From the NCBI RefSeq assembly GCF_017310035.1, contig NZ_CP022296.1:1922001-1986000 (forward strand): DNA of 64,000 nt, given 5' to 3'. The DNA comes from Nocardioides sp. S5. Lineage in GTDB: Bacteria; Actinomycetota; Actinomycetes; Propionibacteriales; Nocardioidaceae. The notes beneath the pieces are model-generated. The model worked only from the letters and a program-made list of their open reading frames with translations, did not search any database and was not told the origin of the DNA. The translations under genes and the position numbers were made by a program. The first letter of the stretch is position 1, and each line of letters starts with the position of its first letter. Positions 1-10,700 of the stretch are shown piece by piece.

Positions 1-1847
<1,847 letters not shown>

Positions 1848-1987
1848 GGGTGCTCCCGTGGTCTGGCCGGACGCAGGAATGCGCCCGTCCCTCGACGCTA
1901 GGTGCGGCCTGCCGGACGGGGTCACCTCCGTTGGGGCGTGAGTACGTTGGGACCCGTCCGAGTCGTGCCGTTACGCCAGGAGCAGTC

Positions 1988-2311
1988 TTGATCTTCATCA
2001 CCGCCAAGTTCGCCGTCCGCCCCGAGCACGCCGAGGCGTGGCCCGAGATCTCCCGGGCCTTCACCGAGGCCACCCGCGCCGAGGACGGGTGCCTGTGGTT
2101 CGACTGGTCACGCAGTCTCGACGACCCGAACGAGTACGTCCTCGTCGAGGCCTTCCGCGACGGGGACGCCGGTGCCGCGCACGTCGGCTCCGCACACTTC
2201 AGGGCCGCGCAGGCCGAGCTGCCGCCGTACCTCGCCGCGACCCCGCGGATCGTCAGCCAGAGCGTCGACCAGGACGACTGGTCCGAGCTGGGCGAGATGA
2301 GGGTCGACTGA
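1988..2311 (+). CDS. Antibiotic biosynthesis monooxygenase (ABM/YgiN-like) domain protein
   Basis: Small single-domain protein of 107 residues with the ABM ferredoxin-like fold pattern: an opening strand MIFITAKFAVRP, the conserved CLWFDWSRSLDDPNEYVLVEAFRD segment, and the AAHVGSAHF turn. Family members are cofactor-poor monooxygenases or quinol oxidases, usually dimeric; the substrate cannot be told here. I chose the TTG at 1988 because AGGAG sits 5-6 nt upstream and homology-like sequence begins there; an upstream ATG at 1850 would add a low-complexity leader. The gene diverges from the catalase and ends within a hairpin shared with the convergent SRPBCC gene. Confidence 0.8.
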   Translation: MIFITAKFAVRPEHAEAWPEISRAFTEATRAEDGCLWFDWSRSLDDPNEYVLVEAFRDGDAGAAHVGSAHFRAAQAELPPYLAATPRIVSQSVDQDDWSELGEMRVD

Positions 2312-2333
2312 GCCGAGCCCGACCGGGGCTCAG
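2308..2333. terminator. Hairpin between convergent genes (probable bidirectional terminator)
   Basis: CTGAGCC at 2308-2314 is the exact reverse complement of GGCTCAG at 2327-2333. The stop codons of both convergent genes (ending 2311 and 2330) lie inside or beside it. There is no U-tract, so intrinsic termination is inferred from position and symmetry. Confidence 0.5.
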
Positions 2334-2824
2334 GCCTCGAAGTCGGCCCGCAGCCGGCTCAGCGTGGTGGCGATGTTGCGCCGCTGGAACTGGTGGAAGT
2401 GGTGCCCGCGCGTCGCGATCTTGTCGAAGACGGCCGCCACAGCATCGGGCCACTGGCGGTCGTCGGTCCAGGTCTCGGTGACCCGGGTGCCGTCGGCGAC
2501 GGGCTCGAAGGTGTAGGTCCAGGTGGCGATCCGGCCCCGCACGCGGGGGGTCCGCAGACCGATGCCGCGGACCTTGAACGCGAACTCGCGACCCGGCTCG
2601 GCCGCCGTCACGACGCAGCGGGTCGACCAACGCGCCGGGCCACGCCGGTTGGTCCCGACGAAGGTGTCGCCGACGGTGAGTGGCGTGCCGGGCGCGGGCA
2701 CCTCGCCGGCGATGTTCTCCGGGCTCCATCGCGGCATCTGCGACGGGTCCGCCACCCGGGCGTAGATCTCCGCGGCGCTCGCGGGGACGACCGTGCTGTC
2801 GCTGACTGTCAGGGGGCGCGCCAT
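2330..2824 (-). CDS. SRPBCC family protein (polyketide cyclase/dehydrase-like)
   Basis: START/Bet v1-fold lipid- or hydrophobic-ligand-binding protein of 164 residues. The family pattern is visible: an opening strand with DSTVVPASAAEIYARVADPSQMPRWSPE, a central PGREFAFKVRGIG strand, TWTYTFEPVADGTRVTETW, and a long C-terminal helix. Members of this family are often small stand-alone proteins of unknown ligand, so a specific function cannot be given. Start ATG at 2824. It is convergent with the ABM gene and divergent from the universal stress protein gene at 2912, so the 87-bp gap between 2824 and 2912 probably holds back-to-back promoters. Confidence 0.8.
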   Translation of the reverse strand: MARPLTVSDSTVVPASAAEIYARVADPSQMPRWSPENIAGEVPAPGTPLTVGDTFVGTNRRGPARWSTRCVVTAAEPGREFAFKVRGIGLRTPRVRGRIATWTYTFEPVADGTRVTETWTDDRQWPDAVAAVFDKIATRGHHFHQFQRRNIATTLSRLRADFEA

Positions 2825-2911
2825 GGCGCCACCCTACGGAGGGACCCCGGTCCCGTGGGCCAGGGACCTAGGACCCTGCCGGCGGCGCGACGTCGCGACG
2901 AGGCTGGAGCC

Positions 2912-3766
2912 ATGAGGACGACAATGCCCCTGGTGGTGGCCTACGACGGTTCGCACGACGCCAAGCTCGCGCTGAGGTGGGTGGCGGAGGAGTCGCTGCG
3001 CACCGGCGCCCCGGTCCGCGTGCTCGCGGTCAACGAGCTCCTCGCGCCCACGTGGGGCGGTGTCGGCGGCACCATCGTGGTGACCGAGACCTACGTCCGC
3101 GACTGCTCCGAGCTGCTCGGCGAGGCCGAGAAGGAGCTCGCCGACCTCGGCGTCACCGACGTCACGACCCAGGCGCGCTCGGGCAACGTGGTCGACGAGA
3201 TGCTCCACGCCGCGGACCACGCGTCCGTGCTCGTGGTGGGCAGCCGCGGGCACAGCGCCGCCGGCGAGGCCCTGATGGGCTCGGTGAGCCAGCACCTCGC
3301 CCGCCACGCGAACTGCCCGGTCGTCGTGGTGCGCGAGCCCCGCGACGCCACCTCGCGCCGGATCGTCGTCGGCATCGACGGCTCGGTGACGAGCATGGCG
3401 GCGCTCGACTTCGCCGTACGCCGTGCCGAGGAGACGGGTGAGACCGTCGTGGCCATCCACGGATGGCGGGACCACGTCGCCTCCGCCGACGTCTACAGCT
3501 CCGAGCCGCGGATGATCGAGCTCCAGCAGCACGAGCTGCTCCTCGCCGAGAGCCTGGCCGGCATGCGCACCGAGCACCCCGACGTACGCATCGAGCACGA
3601 GGCGATCTCGGTGCCCCCGGAGAAGTGCCTGGTGGACGCCTCGGCCCACGCCTCGCTCGTCGTGGTCGGCTCGCGCGGCCAGGGCTACTTCCGCGGCCTG
3701 CTGCTCGGGTCGGTCAGCCAGGCCGTCCTGCACCGGGCCCAGTGCCCGGTCGCGGTCGTCCGCTGA
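2912..3766 (+). CDS. Universal stress protein, two tandem USP domains
   Basis: Cytoplasmic ATP-binding universal stress protein of 284 residues. Domain 1 (about 4-140) ends with the nucleotide-binding loop VVGSRGHSAAGEALMGSVSQ followed by CPVVVVRE. Domain 2 (about 145-284) opens with IVVGIDGSVTSMAALDFAV and ends with VVGSRGQGYFRGLLLGSVSQ and CPVAVVR. Both copies keep the G-2x-G-9x-G(S) ATP-binding pattern, so ATP binding is expected in both halves. Tandem USPs of this size are typical of mycobacteria and relatives, often induced by hypoxia or stress; no regulatory site is visible here. Start ATG at 2912 lies just after GGCTGGAG. A longer in-frame reading upstream has no USP-like sequence. Confidence 0.9.
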   Translation: MRTTMPLVVAYDGSHDAKLALRWVAEESLRTGAPVRVLAVNELLAPTWGGVGGTIVVTETYVRDCSELLGEAEKELADLGVTDVTTQARSGNVVDEMLHAADHASVLVVGSRGHSAAGEALMGSVSQHLARHANCPVVVVREPRDATSRRIVVGIDGSVTSMAALDFAVRRAEETGETVVAIHGWRDHVASADVYSSEPRMIELQQHELLLAESLAGMRTEHPDVRIEHEAISVPPEKCLVDASAHASLVVVGSRGQGYFRGLLLGSVSQAVLHRAQCPVAVVR

Positions 3767-3796
3767 TCGTGCGGCGTCCCGCGACCGGGAGCCGGC

Positions 3797-4774
3797 TCAC
3801 GGACGCAGCAGGACCTTGCCGCGGCGACCGGGCTCGCCGTTCGCGCGGGCGGCGTCGGCGATGTCCTCCAGCGCGTAGACCTTCTCCACCGGGAGGGTCA
3901 GCGTCCCGTCGGCGATGCCGCGGACCAGCTCGCCCATGAGGGCGGCCCGCTTGTCCGCCGACATCGCGCCGAAGACCTTGCTGCCCCAGAAGCCCTTGAT
4001 CACGGCCTGCTTGAAGATCACGTCGCCCGAGCCGATCTCGAGCGTCGGGGAGGCCATCGCGCCGAAGACCACGAGCACGCCGTCGTCGGCCAGGAGGGAC
4101 ACGACGTCACCTGCCGCGGCGCCGCCGACGGAGTCGACGCCGGCCACGAGGGGCGCGTCGCCGACGATCTCGCGGACCCGGTCGCGCCAGTCGTCGTCGT
4201 CGGTGGCCACGACGTGGCTGATGCCCTGCTCGCGCAGCTCCTCGACGCCGTCGGCACGGCGTACGAGCCCGAGCACGTGCACGCCGCGGGCCTCCGCGAG
4301 CTGGGCGAGCAGGCGACCGACGGCGCCGTTGGCGGCGTTCTGGACGAACCAGTCGCCCTCGGAGAGCTCGAGGAAGTCGAGCAGCGCGATGGCGCTGAAC
4401 GGCATCGAGACCAGCTGCGACGCGGCCTCGTCCGCGACGCCCTCGGGCACCGGGACCAGTCCGGCGGCCGGCGCCACGATGAGCTCGGCCCAGGCGCCGA
4501 AGCTGCCGCCGGTGGCCACGCGCTGCCCCACCTCGAGGCCCTCGACGCCCTCGCCGAGCGCCTCGACGACGCCGACGGCCTCGGTGCCGGCACGCGCCGG
4601 CATCTCGGGCTTGAAGCCGTAGCTGCCGCGCACGGTCCACAGGTCGTGGTTGTGGATCGGAGAGAGGAGCACGCGCACGAGCACCTGGCCGGGGCCGGGC
4701 TGGGGGTCGGGGACCTCGGTGACCGAGAGGACCTCGGACGGGTCTCCGAAACGGGGCTGGACGAGTGCGCGCAT
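3797..4774 (-). CDS. MDR-family NADPH:quinone oxidoreductase / zinc-independent alcohol dehydrogenase-like protein
   Basis: 325-residue medium-chain dehydrogenase/reductase. The GroES-like N-terminal half includes [23 protein letters not shown] and [13 protein letters not shown]. The Rossmann half has [19 protein letters not shown] as the cofactor-binding stretch and a conserved [10 protein letters not shown]. There is no structural-zinc Cys cluster, placing it with quinone/enoyl reductase-type members (MECR/Etr1-like) rather than alcohol dehydrogenases. NADPH use is a family inference; substrate unknown. Start ATG at 4774. It is convergent with the USP gene (31-bp gap) and divergent from the DUF2256/DUF3253 gene. 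Confidence 0.85.
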   Translation of the reverse strand: MRALVQPRFGDPSEVLSVTEVPDPQPGPGQVLVRVLLSPIHNHDLWTVRGSYGFKPEMPARAGTEAVGVVEALGEGVEGLEVGQRVATGGSFGAWAELIVAPAAGLVPVPEGVADEAASQLVSMPFSAIALLDFLELSEGDWFVQNAANGAVGRLLAQLAEARGVHVLGLVRRADGVEELREQGISHVVATDDDDWRDRVREIVGDAPLVAGVDSVGGAAAGDVVSLLADDGVLVVFGAMASPTLEIGSGDVIFKQAVIKGFWGSKVFGAMSADKRAALMGELVRGIADGTLTLPVEKVYALEDIADAARANGEPGRRGKVLLRP

Positions 4775-4915
4775 GCGGGTGCCTTTCGTTGCTTCTCGTG
4801 GTCTGTCTCCTCGCCCAACCGACGACGGCGGCCCACTATGCCGCGGACCGGTGAGGTGAGGGTGAGGTCACACGTCCCGTACGCCCCCTCGGTGCCGGTC
4901 GGCACACTGGAAGGC

Positions 4916-5284
4916 ATGACGCCCGAGCCGAAGACCTGCCAGTCGTGCGGGCGCACCATCGAGTGGCGCAAGAAGTGGGAGCGCGACTGGGACCAGGTGC
5001 GCTACTGCTCGACCGCGTGCCGCAAGCGCGGGGTGAGCGACGTCGACCGGCGACTCGAGGCCGCGATCACCGACCTGCTCGCCCAGCGTGCGCGCACGTC
5101 CACGATCTGCCCCTCCGACGCCGCCCGGCTGGTCGGCGACGAGGACAGCTGGCGCGACCTCATGGAGCCGGCCCGGCGCGCCGCTCGGCGCCTCGTCGAG
5201 CGCGGCGAGGTGGAGATCACCCAGGCCGGGCACGTGGTGGACCCCTCGACCGCGAAGGGCCCGATCCGGATCCGGCGGCGCTGA
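4916..5284 (+). CDS. DUF2256 + DUF3253 domain protein
   Basis: 122 residues. The N-terminal part (5-40) is a small zinc-finger-like module with CQSCGR and [10 protein letters not shown], i.e. two CxxC-type knuckles separated by a tryptophan-rich segment ([16 protein letters not shown]), matching DUF2256. The C-terminal part (45-122) is a winged-helix-like DUF3253 module containing [45 protein letters not shown] and GPIRIRR. The two domains are known to occur fused in Actinobacteria; their role is not established, but zinc- and nucleic-acid-binding are reasonable inferences. Start ATG at 4916 with GGAAGG just upstream. It is followed by a strongly palindromic intergenic region. Confidence 0.85.
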   Translation: MTPEPKTCQSCGRTIEWRKKWERDWDQVRYCSTACRKRGVSDVDRRLEAAITDLLAQRARTSTICPSDAARLVGDEDSWRDLMEPARRAARRLVERGEVEITQAGHVVDPSTAKGPIRIRRR

Positions 5285-5302
5285 GGGGCCGCTGTCGTCG
5301 CG

Positions 5303-5366
5303 TTCCCCGGGTACCCGGGGAAACTGGAGCCTCCACCCCGAAACTTCGGGGGCGAGGCTCCAGTTT
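5303..5366. repeat. Compound palindrome: 20-bp perfect palindrome abutting a nested long hairpin
   Basis: Positions 5303-5322 form a perfect 20-bp palindrome (TTCCCCGGGT/ACCCGGGGAA). It overlaps by two bases a second inverted repeat: arms 5321-5333 (AAACTGGAGCCTC) and 5354-5366 (GAGGCTCCAGTTT), 13 bp perfect, enclosing an inner 7-bp stem CCCCGAA/TTCGGGG. Sited between the DUF3253 gene and the jetA promoter region, it could be a strong terminator, an operator for the jet operon, or both. Confidence 0.75.
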
Positions 5367-5485
5367 GGAGGGTGAACCCCGCCGCGTACGGCGCGAGCGG
5401 CCCCCGCTGCCCGCCGGCGCACCGCGGCTCTGGGATGCTGTCGCGTCGCAGGCAGGTCCGTACGAGCGCAGGTGGAGGTGGGCAG

Positions 5486-7033
5486 GTGAGCGAGATCGCG
5501 GTCGAGCTCGCGCGGGTCAAGGGCGCCTTCGCCCAGCCGACGCTGACCCTGCTGCACCAGCGCCAGGCGCCCGTGGTGATCACGATCTTCCGGGCCGCGT
5601 TCGGTCGCAACAACCGGCCCATCCCCACCGCGCGGCTGCACACCCAGGTCGAGGAGCACCTCGCGGGGATCCGCGAGTCGGGCGAGACCGACCTGCCCAG
5701 CGGCAGCGGCCGTGAGATCTGCCAGCGGTGGATGCGCGGGCAGTGGCTGGTGCGCTCGCTCGACGAGCAGGGCCACGAGGTCTACACCCTCACGTCGCAC
5801 GCGCAGCAGGCGCTCGAGCTGGTCAAGAACCTCAGCCGCGACCGCGCCACCCTCAGCGAGCACCGCATCACCACGATCCTCGGCACCGTGCGTCGCTTCA
5901 ACGCCGAGGCCAACCCCGACCGCACGACGCGGGTGTCCATCCTCAACGAGGAGATCGCCCGGCTGCGCGCCGAGCGCGACCGGCTCGTCGACGGCGCGGA
6001 GATGGTCGGGGCCACCGAGGACTACATGCTCGAGGGCTTCACCGAGCTGCTCTCGCTCATCTCCGCCCTCCCCAGCGACTTCGCCCGCGTCGAGGAGCGG
6101 TTCGGGGCCATCCGCGGCGAGATCCTGGCCGCCTTCCGGGCCGAGGACCGACCGGCCGGCGAGGTCATCGACGCCTATCTCGCCCGCGCCGACGCGTTGA
6201 TGACAGCCACCCACGAGGGCCGCGCCTTCGAGGGTGCGTTCGCGCTGCTGCGCGACGACGCGATGGTGACCCAGCTGCGCGAGGACCTCACCGCGGTGCT
6301 CGAGCACCCGCTCTCCGACCGGCTGCTCAGCGACGCCGACCGGGCCGAGCTGCGCGGCACGGTGAGCCTGGTCCGCGAAGGCCTGGACCGCGTGCTGTCG
6401 CAGCGCTCGCGCGTGACCGCGACGCTGAAGGAGTACATCGTCTCCCACGACGCCGTGCGCGACCGCGAGCTGGAGCAGACGCTGCGCCAGGTCGAGTCGG
6501 AGCTGATGACCTGGATGGCGACCACCGGGCCCCGCGCCGTGCACGCCGTGCCGCTGCTCCCCGCACGTGCGTCCGTGGACCACCTGCGCGAGCGCTTCCA
6601 CGACCCCGCCGACGACGTGCTGCCCGACCCGATCCGGGCCGCCGACCCCGCCGACGCGCCGCCGGTGTCGCTCGACGAGCTGATCGCGCATGGTGGCCCC
6701 CAGCTGGACTCGCTGCGCGACCGGCTGGTCGAGGCGTGGTCGGACCTCTCGCCGGTGCGCTCGCTCGGCGAGCTCTTCGACCGGCTCGAGCCCTCGCTCC
6801 AGCGCCCGGTCGAGATCTTCGGCCTGCTCCACCTCGCTGCCGACCTGGCCCGCGAGCCCGCCGCCGCCCCCGGCAGGCCCAGCAGCCCTGACGGCACCGA
6901 CCCTCCGGCCGAGACCTACGTCGCGGTCCGCCACGACGGCACCCGCCGCACGTTCTCGGTGCCACGGGTGCCGCTGCCCGACCCCGACCTCGACCCCGAC
7001 CTCGACACCCACCAGCAGGAGGCCCGCGCATGA
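5486..7033 (+). CDS. jetA: JetA/MksF-like DUF3375 protein (SMC-complex kleisin-type subunit)
   Basis: 515-residue DUF3375 protein, the first gene of a Wadjet/MksBEF-type condensin operon. The family acts as the kleisin-like subunit that bridges SMC heads with the JetB subunit. Visible: an N-terminal winged-helix-rich region (TLTLLHQRQAPVVITIFRAAFG, then SGREICQRWMRGQWLVRSLD), a central helical region (about 120-330) with coiled-coil-like segments (EEIARLRAERDRLVDGAEM), and a C-terminal domain ending in an Asp-rich tail (PDPDLDPDLDTHQQ). The GTG at 5486 was chosen because GGAGGTG lies 5 nt upstream and family-like sequence begins at MSEIAVELARVKGAF; a further-upstream in-frame ATG at 5372 lies against the palindrome. 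jetB starts inside its stop codon (ATGA). Confidence 0.88.
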   Translation: MSEIAVELARVKGAFAQPTLTLLHQRQAPVVITIFRAAFGRNNRPIPTARLHTQVEEHLAGIRESGETDLPSGSGREICQRWMRGQWLVRSLDEQGHEVYTLTSHAQQALELVKNLSRDRATLSEHRITTILGTVRRFNAEANPDRTTRVSILNEEIARLRAERDRLVDGAEMVGATEDYMLEGFTELLSLISALPSDFARVEERFGAIRGEILAAFRAEDRPAGEVIDAYLARADALMTATHEGRAFEGAFALLRDDAMVTQLREDLTAVLEHPLSDRLLSDADRAELRGTVSLVREGLDRVLSQRSRVTATLKEYIVSHDAVRDRELEQTLRQVESELMTWMATTGPRAVHAVPLLPARASVDHLRERFHDPADDVLPDPIRAADPADAPPVSLDELIAHGGPQLDSLRDRLVEAWSDLSPVRSLGELFDRLEPSLQRPVEIFGLLHLAADLAREPAAAPGRPSSPDGTDPPAETYVAVRHDGTRRTFSVPRVPLPDPDLDPDLDTHQQEARA

Positions 7034-7770
7034 GCGTGGACACCGACCTCGACCTCGACCTCGAACCCGACACCGACCTCCAGCCCGAGGACGCGGACCC
7101 GGGCGACCTCGCCTCGGTCTCCCTGTGGGAGGGCGACGAGGGCGGGCTCGAGCACGGCCAGCGGCACGCACTCGTCACGCTGCTCAAGCAGCGCTTCATC
7201 AGCGCCCGCACCCACCCGCGCGACTGGCGCGTGCTGGTCGAGCACGAGCGGGTCATCCGCGGACGCCTCAACGACCTGTTCCTCGACCTCCTCGTCGACC
7301 GGTCCCGCGAGGTCGCGTGGAAGCGTCAGGCCACCTCCGAGACCGGTGGCCGCTTCCCGACCCTGCTCCACGACGTGGCGTGGTCGCGCGAGGAGACGCT
7401 GGTGCTCGTGCACCTGCGCGACCGGCTCCGTGCCGGCCTCGCCGGCGGCGACGCACGGGTGTACGTCGACCGCGACGACGTCGTCGACTACATCGAGAGC
7501 TTCCGTCCGGCCCACGCCACCGACGAGGCGGGCGACGAGAAGCGTGCCCGCAACGCGGTGACCAGCATCGTGAAGGCCGGCCTGCTCATCGGTGCCCCCG
7601 GCGACGACCGCTTCGAGATCAGCGAGGCCGTCGAGCCGCTGCTGCCGCTGGAGCTGCTCCAGGAGCTGCTCGAGGCGCTGCGTCGCGCCAACGGCGGCGA
7701 GGCGCCGGGTGAGCCGGAGGGCGACCTCTTCGAGCCGGCCGCGGACCAGCAGGGACAGGAGCAGGCATGA
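7030..7770 (+). CDS. jetB: JetB/MksE-like DUF4194 protein
   Basis: 246-residue DUF4194 protein, the KITE-type subunit that binds the kleisin (JetA) in Wadjet/Mks SMC complexes. After an acidic Asp/Leu-rich N-terminal tail (residues 1-30) comes the conserved core: GQRHALVTLLKQRFISARTHPRDWRVLVEHERVIRGRLNDLFLDLLVDR, then EVAWKRQA, and a winged-helix region with ETLVLVHLRDRLRAG and VDYIESF. The C-terminal part (NAVTSIVKAGLLIGAPGDDRFEISEAVEPLLPLE) is typical of the family. The ATG overlaps the jetA stop by 4 nt, and its own stop overlaps jetC by 4 nt, so the three proteins are probably made in a coupled, stoichiometric way. Confidence 0.88.
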   Translation: MSVDTDLDLDLEPDTDLQPEDADPGDLASVSLWEGDEGGLEHGQRHALVTLLKQRFISARTHPRDWRVLVEHERVIRGRLNDLFLDLLVDRSREVAWKRQATSETGGRFPTLLHDVAWSREETLVLVHLRDRLRAGLAGGDARVYVDRDDVVDYIESFRPAHATDEAGDEKRARNAVTSIVKAGLLIGAPGDDRFEISEAVEPLLPLELLQELLEALRRANGGEAPGEPEGDLFEPAADQQGQEQA

Positions 7771-10700
7771 GCATCGACGAGGTGCGCCCCGACGCCCCGG
7801 ACGCCACTCCTGACGAGACCGACCCCAACGGGCTCTTCGCCGAGCACAGCGTCGCCACGCCGGCCGACGACACCATGCAGTGGCGCGCCGCGCTGCTGCA
7901 GCTGGTCAACTGGGGCGGCTTCGGCGGCCTCACCACGGTGCCGCTGCGCGGCGACGCCACGATGATCTCCGGTGCCTCGGGCGTCGGCAAGAGCACGATC
8001 CTCGATGCCTACACCGCGCTGATGATGCCGTCGGACACCAAGTTCAACGGCGCCTCCAACGACGCCGTCGCGGGCCGCGCCCGCAGCATCGGTCAGCGCA
8101 ACCTGCTGTCCTACCTGCGCGGTGCCGTCGACGTCGTCGACGACCCGCGCACCGGTCGCCCGGTGGAGAAGCTGCTGCGCGGGCGCGGCGGCGACACCTG
8201 GGGCGCTGTGGCGATGACGTTCGTCAACGACCGGGGCGGGCAGTTCACCGTGCTGCGCACCTACTACGTCCCCCGCCGCGCGACCCGCTCCGGCGAGGTC
8301 CAGATGCAGCTGGTCACCCACGACGGCCCCCTCCGGCTCGACACCCTCGAGGTCGCGGTCGCCGAGCGCTTCCACGCCAACACGCTCAAGAAGCTCTTCC
8401 CCGGTGTGCGGGTCCACCGGACGTACGCCGAGTTTGCCGCGGTGCTGCACGCCCGCCTCGGCATCGGCGCCAACGGCGACGGCGCGAAGGCGCTGCGGCT
8501 GCTGGCCCGCATCCAGTCGGGCAACCAGGTGCGCAGCGTCGACGAGCTCTACAAGGACATGGTGCTCGAGCGCCCGGCGACCTATGCGGCCGCCGACCGG
8601 GCCATCGAGCACTTCGACGACCTCGACGCCGCGCACGCCGCGATGCGCACCGAGCAGCACAAGCTCGAGCTCCTCGAGCCGATCACCGGCATCCACGAGC
8701 GCACGGTCCAGGCCGCGCGGCGGCTCGCCGAGCTGGACTCCTTCGGCGTCACCCGCTCCGGCGACACCCCGCTGCGCACCTGGCTGCTCCAGGAGCACCT
8801 GCGCCTGATCGGACAGGCGGTGACGACCAACCGCGCCGACCGTGCCGCGACGACCGATGCGCTCGCCGCGACCACCGCCGCCGAGCGGGCGCTCGTGGCG
8901 GACGCCGAGGCCGCGCAGGAGGCCCACCGCGCCGCAGGTGGGTCGACCCTGCAGTCGCTGGCGTGGGCGGTGGAGCAGGAGAAGGTCGTGCGCGACGACC
9001 GGGCGAACCGGCGTACGGTCCTCTCCGACCGGCTGCTGCCGCTCGTCGACGTCGCCGACGCCAGCGCGCCCGACATCGACTCGGCGCTGATGTCGGCCGA
9101 GGCCTTCGCGGTGCTTCAGCTGCACGCGCGGCAGTGGCTCGCCGGCTGGGAGCGTGAGCAGGAGCGGCTCAAGCGCGAGCGCGACGGCGCCCGTGACCGG
9201 CGCTACCCGCTCAGCCACCGCCAGGCCGAGCTGCGTCGCGAGCGCGGGTCGCTGGAGAGCCAGAAGGGGCGGGTCGGCTCCCGCATGCACGAGCTGCGCG
9301 CCGAGGTGGCGCGCGCGTCGGGGCTCTCGGAGGACGAGCTGCCCTATGTCGCCGAGCTGCTCGACCTCGCGCCCGAGGAGGCCCGCTGGCGCACCGCGGT
9401 CGAGACCGTCCTCGGTGCCAGCGCCCGCACCCTGCTGGTGCCGGTGGACCGCCTGTCGCACTTCTCCCGCGCCATCGACGGGCTGCACCTGCGAGGACGC
9501 CTCGTCTTCGAGGGCGTCCCGCTCGACCTGCCCGACCTCGGCCCTGCCGATCCCGAGCGGATCGCCGGCAAGCTGCTCTTCAAGGACTCGCCGTTCTCGG
9601 GCTGGGTGCAGGCGCACGTCGCCGAGCCGGCCCGCAACGCGCTGTGCGTCGAGGACGCCTCCGACCTCGACGGCGGCGGCTTTCGCGTCACGCTCGCGGG
9701 CCAGACCCGCAGCGGTCGCCGCGGCACCCACGGTCGCACCGAGGGGCGCAGCATCATCGGCTTCTCCAACGCCGACGCGATCGAGGAGCTCGACACCGAG
9801 CTGGCCTCGATCGGCGCCGACCTCGACGCCATCGACGCCGAGGTCGCCGAGCTCGACCGACGGGCCGCGGTGCTGGAGCACCAGCGATCGGCGTACGACG
9901 CCGTGGCCGTCGCGCGCTTCGACGACCTCGACGTCGAGGCGAGCGAGCGGCGCCTGGCCGACCTCGAGTCCCGGCGCACCGAGATCCTCGGCGCCGACGA
10001 CGAGCTCCAGGTGCTGGAGCAGCAGATCGAGCGGCTCGCCGAGCAGCTGGAGTCGACCCGCCGGGTCCGCTTCGGGCTCGAGGAGCGCCAGCGCGAGCTC
10101 AACGAGCAGCACGGTCGCCTGGTCGACGACGAGGACCTGGTCAACGACCGCCTCGAGACGGCCGCGCCCCTCGCGCTCGACGAGGAGCAGCGCGACGCGC
10201 TCGCCGCGGACTTCCGCGCCGCCGCGGCCCCGGGCGACCCCGACGACCTCGACCGCTTCGCCGAGACCTCCCAGCGCTTGGCCGAGCGGCTGCGCGAGGC
10301 GGTCGGTGACGCCGAGGCGGAGCTGCGCCGCGCCGACGACGAGCTCGCCTCGATCTTCCGCGCCTACAAGCTCCAGTGGGAGTCGCCCAACCTCGGCGCC
10401 ACGGCAGAGTCCTACGGCGACTACGCCCGCATCCTCGAGGAGATCCGCGGCACCGGGCTGGCCGGACGCCGCTCGGAGTGGCGCCGCCGCCTGACCGAGT
10501 GGAGCGGCCAGGACCTCGTGCCCCTGCTGGGTGCGATGGCAGCGTCGGTCGAGGACATCGAGGACCGGCTCGAGCCGATCAACGCGATCCTGCGCCGCCT
10601 CGAGTTCGGAGGCGCCGGCGACCGGCTCCGGATCCGGCTGCGACGCCTCGCCCCGGCACACGTGCAGGTCTTCCTGCGCGACCTGCGCGCGCTCACCGCG

